From NCBI GenBank assembly GCA_001936135.1, contig CP012820.1:1674001-1738000 (forward strand): a stretch of 64,000 nucleotides of DNA, written 5' to 3'. The position numbers and the translations under genes are program-made. Position 1 is the first letter of the stretch. Each line of letters opens with the position of its first letter. Shown in pieces: positions 49,990-61,436 of the stretch. The notes beneath the pieces were generated by a model. That model was not told where the DNA came from. It saw only the letters and a list, made by a program, of their open reading frames with translations, and ran no database searches. Origin of the DNA: Saccharomycopsis fibuligera x Saccharomycopsis cf. fibuligera (Eukaryota; Ascomycota; Saccharomycetes; Ascoideales; Saccharomycopsidaceae).

Positions 49990-52461
49990 TCAATGTCTAG
50001 ATCTTTTCTTGGATTTTGCAATGGTTATAGAAACATCCTTCTTTGATTTCTTGCTGGTCTTCTCTTTGTCGCCAGAAGCAAAGGTACTTGCTTCATTGTT
50101 AGATTCTTCAACTCCCTTCTTTTTCTTTTTTGGATTGAATTTGTAATCTGGGTAAGTTTCCTCGTGAATCAGTTTTTCGATTTTGCTGAATTCGGCAAAT
50201 TGATCTTTAATAGGGTTCTGCTCAGTTAACCATAACAAAGCAATGACATGGCACATAATTCCATGATTAATTTTAACATCTTTGAAGTTTTCCACGATTC
50301 TATAGTTTTGCAACTTGCGGATTCTATTACTAACAGCAGGAAATGAAGCATAGCTTTTTAAAACGCTAAAAGCAATCTGGCTATTCGTATGTTTGTGATA
50401 GGTAGAGTTAGCTAAAAGCTGGTGCAACACTTCTTCTCTTTGTGCAGAGACAGAGTTTGAACCATTACTAGTATCATAGCCGTTCATCATTTCATTAATA
50501 TCAAACTCAATCATTTTTAACAACAAAGCTTCATTAAATTCAAAGTGACTAAAAAAGCCAGACGTAGCAAAATCATTATAGTAAGATAAAATTAAGTCAT
50601 TCAACACCTGCAACATTGTCAACACGGCTGCAACCTTGATCATTGATGAGCGGTATAACATGTATGAGTTTAAAGGTCTCTTAATATAGTTTTCGTTACC
50701 ACAAGACGAGTTGTCTTCACCCATCAAGTTCTTGAATATATCAAACTCTGCGAGATTCTCTAACAAACTCAAATTGTAGTTTTCAGATTGAAGCAGCTGC
50801 AAAACATTATCGATTTTAGTGTTATTGATTTCTGACTCAGAATCTGAAATACCTTCCTTACCACAGGAAGACTTTATTTGAATATGGATACCCTCTTGAT
50901 TCTCAACAATAGGAAACTTAGACAATACCTTTTTGAAGTAATTGTTATTGCTGTGTCTAATGTTACCATTAGATTGGTATTCAATTAGGCCACAGATTAT
51001 TTTGACTTTCGATAAAATACCGAAGCTTTCTTTTGCCAATGCATACTTATTTCCAGTATAACTATTACTGAACAACATCAACACCTTCTCTACTTCTCCA
51101 ACATTCAAATTTCTCTTTTGTGCATATTCAAGAATCAATTGATAACGCTTCTTGTCAATCATTGTCTTTTGAAAAAAGTTAATGTATTTAGATGGTTGAT
51201 TAGCAAGCAATGGCCTTGATGAAAGAACTTGTTCTTGCTGAACTTCAGCTTTATGCGTAATAGGCCGAGTTATTTGTTTTTTCGAGTTCGACTTTTTAGA
51301 CCCTTTATTGAAAGTTTCTTTGCTTTTACGGGTCTTCATCTCTTTGTTTATGTCTAGATTTAAGTCCAACTCGTTGATACTGAAATCCAATTTTTTGGCT
51401 GAAATGCTGTACTGAGTGCTATCATTATTCTTGGCAAGATTTTGCAATTCATTACTGCTGGTTTCCAGTATTCCCTGAGCCTCTGGGTCAAGCGAATCCA
51501 AGTTGCTGTCGGAAGTAAATTGTAATGAAATAGGTGTATCAAGATCAATGTCCGTTGGACTGCCCTGGAAAAGATCAACTTGTTTTTCTAATTTATCGAA
51601 ATCGGTCTCAAAAAAACCCCTCTCCAAGTTAGCGCCGCTGCTAAGAGTTTGACTATTTTGTAATATATCGCCACTATTGTGAATTTGAGTGGAGAAGTTT
51701 AATTGTGAGCCATTATTCAAGTTGTCGGATAATATTGGCATTGATTTAGCCCTTTTAGCATTTTTGCTTTCAAAAGGAGCCTGTAAAGGTGGTCTTTTTT
51801 GAGTAAAAAAATTCAAAGATCCTCCAAGGTGATTTCCGTAAATATCATTCAATGATCTTGAGTTTGTAATTACATTATCTTCAGCGTCAAAAATCATACC
51901 TAACTTAGAGTGTGTCACTGGCGTGTACTGTGACTTTTGTTGTTCCACCAGTAGCATATCAGCAAAACTGTCTCTTCTAACGGCATAAGGAGGATTGAAC
52001 TGTTCAGGTACAAAACTGGAAATACTAGCTCCATCATAAGTTATACTGCTATTGTCAAGAAACATGGAAAGTGTATCCTGAGAGGACTCGAGAGAAGCTA
52101 AAGAAAGATGGTTACCAGCATTCATGTTTTGTTGAGACATGTCCATAGGAAAAATGTTATCAACATTGATGGTATTACTGCTTGAGGTTTGAACATCTGA
52201 ATGAAGACCTTTGTTACTAAAGTCAAAGCTAAGGTCGACATCCATTAGCTGTGGCATTGTGTTTTGAATGTCCGTATTATTGAAATTCATGGTATTATCG
52301 GTGCCGTTAGGCTGAAGAGGAAGATGGTGTCCAGGAGTTGCACTGTGAGTTGAATGCAGATAATTCACAGGAAAAGCATCAATTTGACGGTTTTGGGGTG
52401 ATAGGTTGAACAGTTTTAAATCAGAAGGCAGATCGAAAGGAATATTGTTGAACACGTCCAT
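49990..52461 (-). CDS. HMG-box regulator with a split box
   Basis: Encodes 823 residues. The N-terminal half is Asn/Ser/Asp-rich, probably disordered and activating, with a possible nuclear signal (KNAKRAKS). A helical unrecognised region lies near 430-520. The C-terminal third holds an HMG box in two parts: the start, IKRPLNSYMLYRSS (about 590-605), and, some 120 residues later, helices 2-3 (NHGIMCHVIALLWLTEQNP, then KLIHEETYPDYKFNPKKKKK, about 728-779). Both halves match the MATA/Rox1-type consensus (KRPxNAFMLYR ... ISxxxGxxWxxE ... EKxxHxxxYPDYKYxPRK). The C-terminal tail is strongly basic. No intron signal was found at the interruption and the frame is continuous through it. Orthologue unknown. 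Divergent from the HDA2/3-like gene. Confidence 0.65.
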   Translation of the reverse strand: MDVFNNIPFDLPSDLKLFNLSPQNRQIDAFPVNYLHSTHSATPGHHLPLQPNGTDNTMNFNNTDIQNTMPQLMDVDLSFDFSNKGLHSDVQTSSSNTINVDNIFPMDMSQQNMNAGNHLSLASLESSQDTLSMFLDNSSITYDGASISSFVPEQFNPPYAVRRDSFADMLLVEQQKSQYTPVTHSKLGMIFDAEDNVITNSRSLNDIYGNHLGGSLNFFTQKRPPLQAPFESKNAKRAKSMPILSDNLNNGSQLNFSTQIHNSGDILQNSQTLSSGANLERGFFETDFDKLEKQVDLFQGSPTDIDLDTPISLQFTSDSNLDSLDPEAQGILETSSNELQNLAKNNDSTQYSISAKKLDFSINELDLNLDINKEMKTRKSKETFNKGSKKSNSKKQITRPITHKAEVQQEQVLSSRPLLANQPSKYINFFQKTMIDKKRYQLILEYAQKRNLNVGEVEKVLMLFSNSYTGNKYALAKESFGILSKVKIICGLIEYQSNGNIRHSNNNYFKKVLSKFPIVENQEGIHIQIKSSCGKEGISDSESEINNTKIDNVLQLLQSENYNLSLLENLAEFDIFKNLMGEDNSSCGNENYIKRPLNSYMLYRSSMIKVAAVLTMLQVLNDLILSYYNDFATSGFFSHFEFNEALLLKMIEFDINEMMNGYDTSNGSNSVSAQREEVLHQLLANSTYHKHTNSQIAFSVLKSYASFPAVSNRIRKLQNYRIVENFKDVKINHGIMCHVIALLWLTEQNPIKDQFAEFSKIEKLIHEETYPDYKFNPKKKKKGVEESNNEASTFASGDKEKTSKKSKKDVSITIAKSKKRSRH

Positions 52462-54009
52462 CGATGGAGCTGAGGTATGGTCAGTTAAAAAAACTATATC
52501 AAAGTATTACAATACCGAAAAAGCGAAAAATCGATGAATTGGTAAAAAATCAAGCAAAAGAAGATAAGTCAGAACTAAGACCAGAGTAAAAAAATGGTAA
52601 AATCATGGAAAATTAGAAGCGAAAAGAGATTAATAAATAAATAAATTGAGATGGGAGGCTTAAGAAAGGGGTGGGGGAGCATTTTGCAGGCATCTATTTT
52701 GTCATGGAACATACGAGGGCTCAGACCTAGCCGCAGATTTTTGCACCAGAAGGTTGACATTCGGCAAACTTTATTTAATGCAGTCCGCTGGTGCGGTGCA
52801 AAACTGATATCGGGTAATAAATTGGCTTTTTTCAATGTAGGGTTTATTCTTGTATAAAGGCATCGCAGGATGCGTCTTTTAGTACATGCGCATACGCTTG
52901 CTTTGCAGTATGTAATTTAATTAGAGGATCCTGCAAGTACTGAAATATTTTAAGCCTCCTTACTTAAGCTTTTGTGTTTCACCCGGCCTGCCAACCATGC
53001 AATGTACTGCAATACCAGCGCATTCTTTACTTTACAGCATTAATGCTGCCATCCACCGGACAGCTGTCTGAGGTGTCACAGTACTGTACCGCATATTTTT
53101 GACCAAGAGCTATGATTGTCCCAGTTGGTGCAGATATTATTATCACTATTTAGGCAATATTTAACTTTTTTGGATGTCTAGTTGTTTTTTTTGCCCATAA
53201 ATTCAGTACAGGGAACTCGGAAACGGACAAAGTGTTAATCACCTTTTTTTGAGTAATGTGATACTTCTTTTGGTAAGACAACACACCTTTTTGTGTAAGC
53301 AAAGTTGGCGGGTTAGGTCTTTTTCATCGATATTCACAAGAACTTGCACATAGTTTTAGAGGTCGACAATGTTGCTATTCTTTGTGATTGTCAATCCCAC
53401 CGCTGGCTGTTCATCATGCACAATAGTAAAAAAGCGCTTTATTCCTCAATCTCCATATTGTTCTTCTTTCTTTACTAGCTTCTCTGAACTTCTTTGGTAG
53501 GTTGATTGTTGCTATCCGCAGAGTTATGCATCCAAAACTCTTCGCATCAACCGGGATTGATAACCAGCTTGCACCGTTGAAAAGTACGGTGAAGCTGACG
53601 GCATCCGCTGGTGATAAAAATTACTGCCCTCTCTGACAGGTCAATATTAGAATTTCATGGGTTCTCCGGAAATTCGAAAAACACAAATTCCGGGTTACCC
53701 ATAGTGCCTCTCTCATTCGTTTTCATTGTAGTATTCGACTATTTGGGATTACTTATTTTCATTTTTCAAGAATTAAAAGGAAGGTCTCAATTGTATTGGT
53801 CGAGAGTGGAGTTCATACAAAGAAAGTGAAAAGGAGACTCTTATACACACGGCAACTTAAACTTATATCCACAGCTCCATCAATGGTGTGTCATCTTCAA
53901 AAATTGTCGTTCATTATATAGAAACTAAGCACTGCATAAACACCCGAAGCCCATATACACATCAAAACAGAAAATTAGTAAAATTAATTTGGACTTTTGG
54001 ATTGTTGCC
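52462..54009. other. Divergent promoter, HMG gene/HDA2-3-like gene
   Basis: 1.5 kb shared upstream region with no recognisable gene. The 68-86 codon frames on opposite strands at 52575-52857 overlap each other and match nothing. Long upstream regions are common for yeast regulators; no specific site is claimed. Confidence 0.4.
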
Positions 54010-57000
54010 ATGAATTTATCAAATCTTGTGGATAACCATAAAACTACAGCTAGACAGAATTGTAGTACATCAAGGTCATCTGACAAGAAAAATGTTTTTT
54101 ACTTACCCATAAAACACACTATTTTTCAAGATGACATCAATGAAATGTTGATCAAGTTACACAAGAAACATCTCATGCAGCAGTTTGGCTTACAAAAGAA
54201 TGCACACAATAACAATGGTTTAAAATTGGATGACGGCTCAAACACTTTATCAGATCTCGACTTGCTAAATTTATTGTATTCTAACTTGAATTTGGCGTCG
54301 AATAATCCATATTTATTGGTAGATCATTACATTCCCAAGAATATGTTATTGATGAACACTAAAGATTCGTTGAGAAATATTTCTGGAAAATTTGCATTAT
54401 TACACAAAATAGTATCTATGTACGAGAAATTAAATAACGACAGTGGCAAAAAAAAATATGACGTATTGCTTTTAGCTAGCAACTCAAAGGAGTTGGATTT
54501 CGTGGAGAGCTTACTTATTGGAAGATTGGTCAATTACAAACGTTATTCGGGATCCAAATTGTTTGAAAGTCATCCAGAGAAGGTCAGCACATTCAGTTCA
54601 TCAGATAAAGGGGGAAATGATGGTACGAGTTCAACTGGTTCATATCAGTCTGGCAGTACCTCCAGAAAAAACGCAAACACCAAGGATGATCCATATTTGA
54701 TTAGAAGATTAAGAAAGAAACATAAACGGATTATGAAGTACATTTCCAACAATAGCTATAACCAGCACTATTGCCTCACCGTTCATCTAATTACTATAAA
54801 CCAATTGAAATTTCAGTTTTTTACAAACAAGGACCCAAAAGTGAATTTTGATTTTCTAGACTTGAGCAATGACATAAAATTCAACTTTATTTTATCGTTT
54901 AATAACTATGTGAATTTAGATCATTATTATTTGAAAAAACTCAGATCCGGCTACATTAATCGTGATAGCAAAAAATTCGTCAGATATAGTGAGCCATTGC
55001 CAATTTTGAAACTTTTGGCTATTGGTTCTATTGATCATGCAACTATTTCAGTGTATGACTGGCTAGCGGATAATAAAGTTATCGATACAAACATAAATTA
55101 TAACAAAAAATTCATTGATGAGCGGCCAACCAAATTTGCGTTCGATCTGAATCATGAAATACTTTTGCTTATATTGAAGATATACTTAGTTGTAAGAAAC
55201 CACGAAAACGAAAGTTTGGAAAAGCAATTCTCCGACTATTATTTTAATGACTTAGCACAATTGAAAGACTGGCTTATAAATCTCAATGATGGCAAGAAAT
55301 CAGGTGAATTTGACGCTATGGGACTCAAAAAAATTCCAGTTTTGAAGTTATCGTCAAGTGAGGATCACCGTCTCAAATTTCATAACTATTTGTCCCAATT
55401 TAGACTGGCCACAAGTGAGAAAGATCCACTAAAAAATGATATTGCTTCTGCGCTTGAAGAGTTTGGGTTGAAATTTTTCCATTACGAAAATGACAAAAAT
55501 TTACAAAGAAGTGAGGCACTATTGACTCAGAACAATGAAATATTTCAGAAGTTTACTCACATTTTAAATAACTATCTCGATGAAGACTCTGAGGCTGTCA
55601 AAAAAGCACGAAAAGAGTTTGGAGATTCAACAAATACTGTGCCAGCTGATCTTGAACAGCCGAAAAAGAAGCTCAAAATTGTCGATGAGGTTCCACCCGT
55701 AAATATCATGCATGGTGATACTGATTTGGCTAAGAAAATTTTAACCAAGTTACAAACCTTGGAATCAGAGTACAATGCTTATAAGCAACAAAAACTTGAA
55801 GACTTTCAGCCTATCGCGAAGTTTCCGGTTTCTATGGAAGTGTACAAAAAATCATGCACCAAGCTTCTTAAACTAAGATCGGAAAATTTGAGCAGCCTAA
55901 ATGATATTTATTTTGCCAAATTGAACCAAGAAAACTTGCTTGGAAATTATCTCCAACTTAAAATTGAAAAAAACAATTACATCTCAAGGGATTTGTTTAC
56001 TAGACAGCTAGATTTGAAAAAGGTTAACACAAAAGAAGAAAAATACTACGAAAAAATTTTCAATGATTATAAAAAGTTTAAAGTTGCTGAAACGTTGCTC
56101 TTGAACAAAATAAAATTTTTTCAGAACTATTTGCAGGTTTTCACTGATAACGGTCAGCAAACAGACGCGGGTTTGAAAAGCGAAAGTGAAATTTATAAAA
56201 GTTTAGGACAAGAAGTTAAATATGATGAGGATGAAAATAGCATACTCAAAGATCTTGATCGGCAATTTGAGGTAGACGTTAGAGCTGCAGACACTACTAC
56301 GACAGCAATCAGCGATGATGTGAATAACTTAAATGAAGTGACGCATTATATGAATTTGAACAACAAGAAGCTTGACCTTAACTTAGAGACAAATGAGCTT
56401 GAAGTAAAAGATGCTGGATCGACGGTGAATGATTTTAGCATAAACTCTGAAACGCTAAAGAACCAGGAGTTAATTATTACTCATCTAGAAAAACAGATTG
56501 GCAATTACAACTCTGAGTCAGAGCAACTATCAAACTCCATTGAAAGATCACGCAGTGCTTATCAAAGTAATTCTGCTAAACTATCGGTTCAAGTAGAGAC
56601 TATGAACATTTTAGAGAAAAAGTTTACTAGTATTCAAGATATATTATCAAAAAAAGATCAGTTGTTGTTATTGAAAGAAAATGCTTTAAATTTCAGTTTA
56701 CGTGAGTCTAACGAAGCGACAAACGTTACGGACAAGAACAAGATTTTTAACAACTCCAAATATACTATGTTTAAATATCAGGACTTGCTCAATCAAAAGT
56801 ACTTTTTAGCCAACTACATGGAATTACTAAAAAACTGCTTTAGCGACAAAAAGATATCAGCGAACAATGTCGACGGTGGCGCAGGCTCCGGAGCGCATCG
56901 TGGTGTTGGCGACGGCACTAACAAAAGGCTGGCTGATGGGCCATTGCATTATGGTGGAAGTAAGCGGAAAGCGAGTCGGTCAACAACGCCATATAACTGA
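54010..57000 (+). CDS. HDA2/HDA3-like histone deacetylase complex subunit
   Basis: Encodes 996 residues from the first ATG at 54010; the frame starts 7 codons earlier at a TTG. The N-terminal half matches the Hda2/3 domain (a helicase-like fold): YLPIKHTIFQDDINEMLIKL, NNPYLLVDHYIPKNMLLM, KFALLHKIVSMYEKL, YDVLLLASNSKELDFVESLL, and later DIKFNFILSFNNYVNLDHYY. The C-terminal half is long coiled coil (about 600-720 and 820-915), also typical. In yeast the Hda1-Hda2-Hda3 complex deacetylates H3 and H2B. I cannot tell Hda2 from Hda3 by eye. The last 40 residues are Gly/Arg-rich and end in a basic KRKASRSTTP. It lies beside the gene-free right end. Confidence 0.75.
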   Translation: MNLSNLVDNHKTTARQNCSTSRSSDKKNVFYLPIKHTIFQDDINEMLIKLHKKHLMQQFGLQKNAHNNNGLKLDDGSNTLSDLDLLNLLYSNLNLASNNPYLLVDHYIPKNMLLMNTKDSLRNISGKFALLHKIVSMYEKLNNDSGKKKYDVLLLASNSKELDFVESLLIGRLVNYKRYSGSKLFESHPEKVSTFSSSDKGGNDGTSSTGSYQSGSTSRKNANTKDDPYLIRRLRKKHKRIMKYISNNSYNQHYCLTVHLITINQLKFQFFTNKDPKVNFDFLDLSNDIKFNFILSFNNYVNLDHYYLKKLRSGYINRDSKKFVRYSEPLPILKLLAIGSIDHATISVYDWLADNKVIDTNINYNKKFIDERPTKFAFDLNHEILLLILKIYLVVRNHENESLEKQFSDYYFNDLAQLKDWLINLNDGKKSGEFDAMGLKKIPVLKLSSSEDHRLKFHNYLSQFRLATSEKDPLKNDIASALEEFGLKFFHYENDKNLQRSEALLTQNNEIFQKFTHILNNYLDEDSEAVKKARKEFGDSTNTVPADLEQPKKKLKIVDEVPPVNIMHGDTDLAKKILTKLQTLESEYNAYKQQKLEDFQPIAKFPVSMEVYKKSCTKLLKLRSENLSSLNDIYFAKLNQENLLGNYLQLKIEKNNYISRDLFTRQLDLKKVNTKEEKYYEKIFNDYKKFKVAETLLLNKIKFFQNYLQVFTDNGQQTDAGLKSESEIYKSLGQEVKYDEDENSILKDLDRQFEVDVRAADTTTTAISDDVNNLNEVTHYMNLNNKKLDLNLETNELEVKDAGSTVNDFSINSETLKNQELIITHLEKQIGNYNSESEQLSNSIERSRSAYQSNSAKLSVQVETMNILEKKFTSIQDILSKKDQLLLLKENALNFSLRESNEATNVTDKNKIFNNSKYTMFKYQDLLNQKYFLANYMELLKNCFSDKKISANNVDGGAGSGAHRGVGDGTNKRLADGPLHYGGSKRKASRSTTPYN

Positions 57001-57783
57001 ATTAGTCAATCAGTCAGTAAAAATTGATAACTGATTAGCTTGTGTTGCTTTTGACACTAATTTGTGAATATTATATTTTTCGCACTGCAAATAGAATCGA
57101 ATTTCAATATTTTGCTATTTCATTGCCAATAGATTCCAACTCTGTATTAATTAATGTGGGAAGTTCCCTAGTACTTGCAGCTATCCATTAGTTTGAAAGC
57201 CCGATTAGTAAAGGGATCAAGTAGATGATTAACTACTATGGTGGGGCGTGTCTTACCTGTGCATATTGTTTTAACGCTGAAATTGGTGGAATCTTGATTT
57301 TGGATGCCAACCGTTTTGATTTGCGCTGAGTTTGACCTGACAACTGATCGGTTGTCAAGTCCGTGTAATCTGTCAGTAGAACTGCATGCAATTTGCCGTT
57401 GTCAACTGTCAACTGTCAACATGTATGATGAAATAAAAAACGTGGGACAACACCGCACCCCAACGCTAGTATTCCCCAAAATCAGCAGACCCATGCAACG
57501 AAATGGAAAATTATATATAGAATAACATTGACCATTGGCTTGACATCACTATCTTGCTAACAGTAGTCATTACAGTTCCTTTGGAGCCATTGTGCACATT
57601 GTCTTACCCATTATTTGTGGTTTATCCACTTGCCGAGAGCATGCCTTTTCTCCCTGCTGACCATTGCATTATTCTTTGAGTCATGAAAACAGTTCGAAAA
57701 TGGAAATAGAAAACTACCTCAAAACAAAAAAAAACAAAAAAAAAAAAAAAAAAAGAAAAATAATGCACAACAATAACAACGGT

Positions 57784-57833
<50 letters not shown>

Positions 57834-57834
57834 C
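57784..57834. repeat. Trinucleotide microsatellite (AGC)6(AGT)10
   Basis: Six AGC units at 57784-57801, then ten AGT units at 57802-57831, then AGC. It lies in the gene-free region just after a long A-rich run (57721-57760). Likely length-variable. Confidence 0.9.
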
Positions 57835-60162
57835 AACAGTAGGTGGAAATGACCCGCAGTCGTTCTTGAGAATGTGGCAGTAAACAATAAACAATAAACC
57901 GTGTTGGCATCTTATTGCACATGCTCGACAGCATTTGCGGGGCCAAGATTCCATAATATGGAATCACTCACGGTAAACAATAATAATAGTAAACAATAGC
58001 GTGGCCTTGAAGTTTCTGATACTTATGGGGTGACGGTGGTGAAAAATGGCACCGGCTGTGAAAAATTAATATTATGATTAGTTATTGGTAATGTCTCAGT
58101 TGTGAGCGCAACATTAAGTTCAGGAGCATCAAAAGCAAAAACAATTAGCCCCTATTATTATCGGCAGCGCCCAAGCCCAAACAGAGTACTAAACCAATTA
58201 ACCGAATAATTAAACTACTGGAACACTTCCACTGACGTGTTAATTTCACAAATTTCAAAATATAGCAGCACAGATCAAGTCCGCCAGACACATACATATA
58301 TTCCATTTCAGATAACGCATCTCCCAATAAGGCGGTTGTTTAGCTCAGTCAACGAAAAGGTTGGAATTTGAAGGACAAAGCAGTTTGAAAAAAAATTCAC
58401 TTCTAATTTGGATCTGAAATAGTCAATTTCATTGCCTTTTTGATTTTTTTAACATAACTAGTTCCTGCATCACGGAAGGAGCTCCAACATGCATGCTAAC
58501 ATCATTGACCAATGCTATTACTAATGGTTACATTAACGCAACAGCGGCTTCCGCCAAAAATATGCAGTCATCATTATACCAAATATAGTTATAGCTAGCC
58601 GTCGTTCGTGGTAACAAAACCTCTGCTTATAGCCCTGCTTTTGGCTGTGGAGCACTACAGCAACCGCTGGAATTGCTTATTTGCTGCTAACGGTTGGTGA
58701 AGTATGATATGAAAGGTACCCCATATAGTTTGAGACGATCAAATGTTTAGTTTCTATTAAGTTCCGAATTCTAACGTTCCCCAAACTTTCTAAAAAAGCT
58801 AACGTCGTACAATAAAAGCCACAAAAAAGCGATAACAGAAAGCTAAATCTTATCCCCTCCGCAAATATTGGTTTATCGCAGCCCCGTTTGCCATCGACGG
58901 GCCGAGCCTTCCCACTACCGAGATTATCAGCCGAAACTTAAGTGTGTTGGGCATTGGTTACACATCCGAAATGATTTTGGGAATATTACAACTGTTTTTG
59001 TTTATATACACTACTAAACTGTGTCAAATAATGCGCGGCTTGCCTCTAAAGCCACATCACTTCGAACAGCGGCAATTGTTTACGTGTATTGTAACAACCG
59101 AACCTTCAACAACCAACATTCGACTTGGGAACAGTAGCCTCAATATACATATGCGGGCAGACTATTGTTTATCAATCAATATATTGATCAGCTAAAAAAT
59201 TATGATTTTATGATCCAAGAAAAAATCAGCTTTTGGCAGCGCTCCGCAGATCCTAACTCTAACCTCCTCTGAGGAGCTGGGATGGACACAACATGTGGGC
59301 GCAGCTAGAGCTCTTTGTGTACTGCACAATAATATTAGAGTGCAATACCGCAGCTGCTGCTGTTATAGCGTAACCCAAGGCTGGATGTTGCGCATACGCC
59401 GCTAAATAATTAAAGTTATACTTCTGTAATGGTGTTTGGAAAATGCGTTTACGGCCTAGCCTGGGACGTTCAAGCATAGTGCTGAATTACCAGCCAGCTA
59501 GTGCCAATGTATAACTGTAAATTCAAACGACTGTTGCCATAACAAACTTGAACACAAAAAGTCGGGGAGCCGTGGCTGTTTTCGAAATTGTCGTAGTTTT
59601 GGAGCCCGCTGGTCAAAGAGTATTTCCCAGGGAATGCAGATGCTTGTGAACAAATCCGATGGTCATCGCATTAATGAAGACGGGCGGCAGGCAGGTACTA
59701 GTTAGAGTTATGAACTCAAATAGCGCCAAACGCAGAAAACATAAAAATGTTTATTAACCGTCCCACTTTAGCAGGCCGGAAGTTTGTAGGGTGAGAGCTT
59801 TGATTTGGCAGTACTATCAAGACAGCCCAGCCAGCCGACCGGCCAGCTAATCAAACATGAGTACGCGCGTATTTGGTATTTTTTTTTTTCTGAATTCGGC
59901 CATGTGTAGGGCTATAACCAATAGGCAAATTTAATTGGTGTCTAGACTTTGAAACTCCTAATACCAGATGGGAAACAGATTAGGTCTATTTTTAAATATC
60001 TAATTAAGTGTATTAAAATGAGGTGGTGGGCTTTTTTCGGAGAACCAAAAAGTTTCTTTTTCTCTGCTCACATTATTGAATGTTTGGGCTGGGGATGGCT
60101 GTTATTGGGAAATTTACTCCCATATTTGGATAGGTGTACAGACGATAGATAGTGTTTGTCCA

Positions 60163-60525
60163 ATGTATACTCTTTTTGGGGAGCCTAAAAGCAACAATCC
60201 AGTATGGTATAAAGTACCAGAGCAATGGCGATCACACCTATATGTAAGCTACGCACTCTGGGGCAGAGGAGCGTATGTTCCAAAGTTGTTCGGCCAAAAA
60301 AATGGTTTACGCGAATACCAAGGTCATGAGCATAATTTAGGTTTCTTTCCAGCCACAGCCAGCGCTTGGATGGTGTGCCGCTTTGACTTTGGAAATCCTA
60401 TTTTGCTGTCTTTTCACAACATCCTGCCAATAGTCGCTACTATGACAGTAGTACTGGCCGTTAATCTTTTAGTTACGCACACTATTGATACAGGAGAGAA
60501 TTGTGTTTTATTCTGCTCACCATAG
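60163..60525 (+). CDS. Doubtful 120-codon open frame
   Basis: Starts with ATG at 60163 (MYTLFGEPKSNNPVWYKVPE...) and runs 120 codons. It resembles no family I know. It has a hydrophobic stretch near the C-terminus (NILPIVATMTVVLAVNLLV). The amino-acid composition, with many Trp, Tyr and Gly, is unlike random AT-rich sequence. A heptapeptide-coding segment shared with 60033-60053 in another frame differs almost only at third positions, which hints at past coding. It could still be chance or a gene remnant. Confidence 0.2.
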   Translation: MYTLFGEPKSNNPVWYKVPEQWRSHLYVSYALWGRGAYVPKLFGQKNGLREYQGHEHNLGFFPATASAWMVCRFDFGNPILLSFHNILPIVATMTVVLAVNLLVTHTIDTGENCVLFCSP

Positions 60526-61403
60526 CAGACAATACTTTGTGCTATCAGACGCCCCTCGCCCAACTTTCTTTGATGTGCGCTTATGGAGCTTTAAGCGCTG
60601 AAGCACGACTGGGACACCCTACCAGAACTGCCATATAGTTTGCCGCCACGTACACCACGCCCCAACTTTAGCAAGCCAGCTAATTTTCTCAATACTTAAT
60701 TAATCGGAATCGCAATTTTATGCAGCAGCTCCCAGTTAGGTATGTTTTATCTGAATAGTTCAAGCGCTTTTTGAGAAAATTGCTACGAAATAGGCTAACT
60801 ATTCACTAATGATAGTGTCCGTTGCGTCCGGAAATGTCCCAGACCTGCTACTTCTGTCGGACTGAGTACCAAGCGCCGAAAAGCTGTCAATTAATTAGCT
60901 GTGGTGTCAGAAAAGAGGTCGCCACCGGCCAATTTGACTCCAGCGTACCGCAATGCAAAGAGAGCAGACTTCAAAACCTAAATTCTAAACTATCCTCCTC
61001 GGCGGCAGCAGCGTGCAGCGATGGTCCCGCGGTTCACCAGTTTTCGGTCCTATTTGGGTTTTAGCTAGGGAAAAGTATAAAACATTAACATGTCTGATAA
61101 TAGATTGAATTTCTAAACGCTGAATGATTAGATAGTGGTTTTTTTTTACAATGACAGCCATATCATGTATATCTTGACATTGATTTCGTTGGCGTTTATA
61201 GCCACTATAGTGACTGTACATCAAGTAATGGAGCACGCTGTACACTTGCACAGTCAGCGTCCGTTTCTGGTGAAGACCTCCAGAATTTCTAGTCCTCCCG
61301 CACTAGAATCTGCTGACAGAAATTGCAGGTAGAGCCCAAATATGCAAGGATTGGCGCTCGGAAGAGGTGGAGCTGCTAATGAAGAACTTCTTTCCGAAAG
61401 GAC

Positions 61404-61406
<3 letters not shown>

Positions 61407-61434
<28 letters not shown>
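61407..61434. repeat. Poly-A run of 28
   Basis: 28 consecutive A in the gene-free region. Runs of this length recur near gene ends in this window (16408-16430, 28202-28223, 49541-49567, 63447-63470). Confidence 0.9.

Positions 61435-61436
<2 letters not shown>

Noticed and set aside
53611-53829. 72-codon frame in the divergent promoter of the HMG and HDA2/3-like genes
   Set aside because: Chance-length frame with no homology and promoter location.
57622-57967. Poly-Tyr/Cys/Thr frames
   Set aside because: Translation of the AGC/AGT microsatellite and poly-A run, not genes.
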